This document shows, piece by piece, positions 62,238-64,000 of a stretch of DNA of 64,000 bases. The DNA is taken from positions 62,001 to 126,000 of the forward strand of contig NZ_OESZ01000045.1 of the NCBI RefSeq assembly GCF_900239345.1. The letters run 5' to 3'. Both the position numbers and the translations under genes were made by a program. The notes under the pieces are model-generated. The model did not search any database. It worked only from the letters and a program-made list of their open reading frames with translations, and was not told the origin of the DNA. Every line of letters begins with the position of its first letter. Position 1 is the first letter of the stretch. Source of the DNA: Tenacibaculum dicentrarchi (GTDB lineage: Bacteria; Bacteroidota; Bacteroidia; Flavobacteriales; Flavobacteriaceae).

Positions 62238-62714
62238 TTAATTTTTATTTTTTGTCATCATTACAATAGCACCTAATAAAACCAATGCTCCAACACCTAA
62301 ACCGATGTATAAAGTGGTATTATCTTTCGGTTGTTTTTGCTTATTATTCTGTGCCATTTGATTCATAATCATCATCATTAACATATCTGATGATGTATTG
62401 TTGGCTTTTGCTTGTTGCTCTAAATTATTACGTAATTGCGGTGCAATATCTTTTCCGCCCACAATAACCTGTTTTCCGTGTTTTGCTTGTTCAATTTGCG
62501 CCCAAGTACCACCGACTAACTTAAGTACATTCATCACATTAAGTCCATCTAAAAGACCACCGCCACCACTAGAACCACCGCCACCATAATCAGGTGCATC
62601 TTGTGGTGTTGAAAAATTATCAGAACCCATTGAGTCCCAAGAAGCGTTATCGAAAGATCCCAAACCAGCTCTATTATTTAATAGCCCTAATTTGCCTAAT
62701 TTCATTACATTCAT
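62238..62714 (-). CDS. Gly-rich protein with C-terminal membrane helix
   Basis: 158 residues: N-terminal MNVMKLGKLGLLNNRAG, a Gly/Ser stretch (YGGGGSSGGGG), a Met/Gln-rich helix (MLMMMIMNQMAQNN) and a C-terminal helix (LYIGLGVGALVLLGAIVMM, about 135-153) ended by KNKN. It shares the C-terminal anchor plan with other proteins here. Function unknown. Confidence 0.65.
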   Translation of the reverse strand: MNVMKLGKLGLLNNRAGLGSFDNASWDSMGSDNFSTPQDAPDYGGGGSSGGGGLLDGLNVMNVLKLVGGTWAQIEQAKHGKQVIVGGKDIAPQLRNNLEQQAKANNTSSDMLMMMIMNQMAQNNKQKQPKDNTTLYIGLGVGALVLLGAIVMMTKNKN

Positions 62715-62732
62715 ACTGTTTTTTTTTAAAGA

Positions 62733-63518
62733 TTAATTGCTTTTTTTAACTGTTTTCTTAACGGTTCTTTTAACCGATTTTTCACTATTTTTAGAACTGT
62801 AAATAATAGCCCCAGCCAATAAAACCAATCCAATAAATACTTTTGTTTTTTCTGTATGTAAAAATGAAATTGAATTAGATTCCTTAGTAATATTTGATTC
62901 ATTTAGCACATTGTCTGATACTTTTTTTTCTGCTTTCTGCTTTGCCAATGCTGCTGCTTTCTGCTTTGCCAATGCTGCTGCTTTCTGCTTTGCCAATGCT
63001 GCTGCTTTCTGCTTTGCTAATGCTGCTGCTTTCTGCTTTGCTAATGCTGCTGCTTTCTGATTTGCTAATGCTTCTGCTTTAATTTTTTTATCAAATGCTA
63101 GTTTTATAGCAGTTTGTTCGGCTTTATTTGTTACAACAACAAAAGCTTTTACATCTTGATTATATTTTATTTTACCAGCCTCTACATCATCAATATTTGG
63201 TCTAGTAACCACAAATACTGGTTTTGTTGAATTTGGTGGGCGTACTGGTCTTACCGTTGGTCGTATTGGTTTATGACCGCCTCTTTCATTTGGTTTAGGA
63301 TTTAATGTTTTAACGGTAACAGGAATCGGTTTGTCGTCAGGAACATATTTACCTCCTTTTGGTCGCCCTGGTCTTACTAGCATAGGTCGCATTGGTTTAT
63401 GACCTCCCCTATCTATGGTTGGTCTTGTTGGTCGTCTTTTCTCAACACCATTACCATCCATAAACAAACCTCCTCTAGGAGTACCAGCTAAACCATGAAT
63501 ATTTAATTTACTTTCCAT
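62733..63518 (-). CDS. Repeat-rich protein with C-terminal membrane helix
   Basis: 261 residues. The N-terminal third is rich in Pro, Arg and Gly with two RGGHKPxRP motifs. A central helical stretch consists of about six AALAKQK heptads (residues about 150-195). A C-terminal helix (VFIGLVLLAGAIIYS, about 230-244) and Lys-rich tail follow. Its ATG overlaps the stop of the upstream gene (TAATG). The heptads could form a rod; a membrane-anchored spike or DNA-binding protein is possible. Confidence 0.65.
   Translation of the reverse strand: MESKLNIHGLAGTPRGGLFMDGNGVEKRRPTRPTIDRGGHKPMRPMLVRPGRPKGGKYVPDDKPIPVTVKTLNPKPNERGGHKPIRPTVRPVRPPNSTKPVFVVTRPNIDDVEAGKIKYNQDVKAFVVVTNKAEQTAIKLAFDKKIKAEALANQKAAALAKQKAAALAKQKAAALAKQKAAALAKQKAAALAKQKAEKKVSDNVLNESNITKESNSISFLHTEKTKVFIGLVLLAGAIIYSSKNSEKSVKRTVKKTVKKSN
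62934..63075 (-). repeat. 21-bp tandem repeats (AALAKQK heptads)
   Basis: About six near-identical 21-bp units in the preceding gene; only a few bases differ between copies. Confidence 0.85.
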
Positions 63519-64000
63519 TATGCTGACACTTTTTTAGTTACTTTTTTTCTTTTGATGGTCGTTGTTTTTTTACCGTTTTTAGAGAAATAAAGAACACCAC
63601 CAAGGAATAAAGCACCTGCAATTATTGGTAAATTCTTTTTTGATAATATACCTGCTGAATTAACTTTAGGAGCTGTTACACTTGCCTGTGCCTGTGCTTG
63701 AGCCTGTGCTTCAGCTTTTTTTATACTATCACGTTCAGCTTTATATTTCGCAATTTTTGTTTTTACCGCTTGGATTTCTTTTTTTAATTGAGCTATTGTT
63801 GCTTTATTTTTAAGAACAACTTCACCAGCTCTACGTATTCCTTCATTTTGCTGACGGTCTAATGTGTTATAACTTCCAGTTATTCTACCTAAATGATTCT
63901 CAGCATCTTTTAACGAATTTTCAGCGTGTTCACGTCTTTTTATTGACTTCTTACAAAGTGACTTACCTATGTTACTAAACCAACCATTAAGACCTAAAGC
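63518..64000 (-). CDS. Membrane-tailed coiled-coil protein, 5' end outside the window
   Basis: Open to the right edge. The visible 160 residues start ALGLNGWFSNIGKSLCKK, run through a coiled coil (LKKEIQAVKTKIAKYKAERDS), an Ala-Gln repeat (AQAQAQAQA), a hydrophobic helix (NLPIIAGALFLGGVLYFS) and a basic tail (KKTTTIKRKKVTKKVSA). This is the same C-terminal plan as at 62733 and 58059. Start and full length are unknown. Confidence 0.7.
   Translation of the reverse strand, partial: ALGLNGWFSNIGKSLCKKSIKRREHAENSLKDAENHLGRITGSYNTLDRQQNEGIRRAGEVVLKNKATIAQLKKEIQAVKTKIAKYKAERDSIKKAEAQAQAQAQASVTAPKVNSAGILSKKNLPIIAGALFLGGVLYFSKNGKKTTTIKRKKVTKKVSA

Noticed and set aside
62934..63075. CRISPR-like array
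   Set aside because: The 21-bp units are contiguous without spacers and encode in-frame heptads.
62894..63082. Plus-strand Leu-rich open frame
   Set aside because: Antisense of the AALAKQK repeats; it has no supporting context.
49241..64000. Tailed prophage or integrative conjugative element
   Set aside because: No terminase, portal, tail, relaxase, VirB4 or TraG-like motif is visible in this part; the ArdC-type domain alone is found in both phages and plasmids.

Overview
The window looks like the chromosome of a marine Flavobacteriaceae bacterium (Bacteroidota). The evidence is low GC, promoters of the Bacteroidota type (TAnnTTTG), a PorP/SprF type IX secretion protein, BshC (bacillithiol synthesis), a DUF5683-dapB-lepB-wbqC gene order, and a HmuY/HmuR haem-uptake locus. 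A Tenacibaculum/Polaribacter-like host is my guess from general resemblance only. Family assignments are from protein motifs read by eye; no database search was run.

Bases 1-28 kb are mostly housekeeping: a partial DUF5916 outer-membrane protein, a LolD-type ABC ATPase, a thioredoxin-like protein, LpxK, NIF3, PorP/SprF, a cysteine desulfurase, two tandem PPK2 kinases, an LpxR-like protein, DnaN, DUF5683-DapB-LepB-WbqC, RlmF, BshC, a BatA-domain protein, a degenerate dihydroorotase, a thiol peroxidase, an endonuclease III without its iron-sulfur cysteines and an ECF sigma factor. A ~100-bp repeat with a variable central hairpin occurs twice, each copy directly upstream of and co-oriented with a gene (lpxK and the BatA gene).

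Bases 28.5-35.7 kb are an accessory locus. Three beta-propeller (SMP-30/royal-jelly-like) proteins, a lipoprotein acetolactate decarboxylase, a GNAT enzyme and a GH5-like glycosidase surround an AraC regulator. Two operons of this locus carry the same paired operator-like repeat at identical distances from the -7 box and start codon, so they probably form one AraC regulon. UvrA follows. Bases 38.9-46.9 kb are a haem/iron module: HmuY, TonB-dependent receptor, DUF6607, ankyrin protein, DUF2271 protein, PepSY-flavodoxin-reductase. YqgE, an aminotransferase class IV and a START-like protein lead to a tRNA with anticodon CAT.

From the tRNA (49.2 kb) to the right edge lies an integrated element: a tyrosine integrase on the plus strand, then at least 19 tightly packed genes on the minus strand. 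They include a muramidase, a unimolecular-spanin-like lipoprotein, two fibre/spike proteins sharing one N-terminal peptide (one collagen-like), two small beta-rich proteins that could be capsid subunits, many small proteins with a single membrane segment and a lysine-rich tail, and a polyvalent ArdC-zincin-RecA-like ATPase protein. No terminase, portal, tape measure, sheath or conjugation gene is visible. I infer a tailless, probably membrane-containing prophage; it is the best candidate for an undescribed system.

Two genes of the element end in the same slippery string (A9 or A10 followed by GTCTAA). A -1 shift at these sites would add a membrane anchor to the muramidase in one case and join a small Cys-rich protein to the polyvalent protein in the other. 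The first alternative frame ends in a TAATG overlap with the next start codon. This is either recoding or two matching homopolymer errors, and it can be tested.
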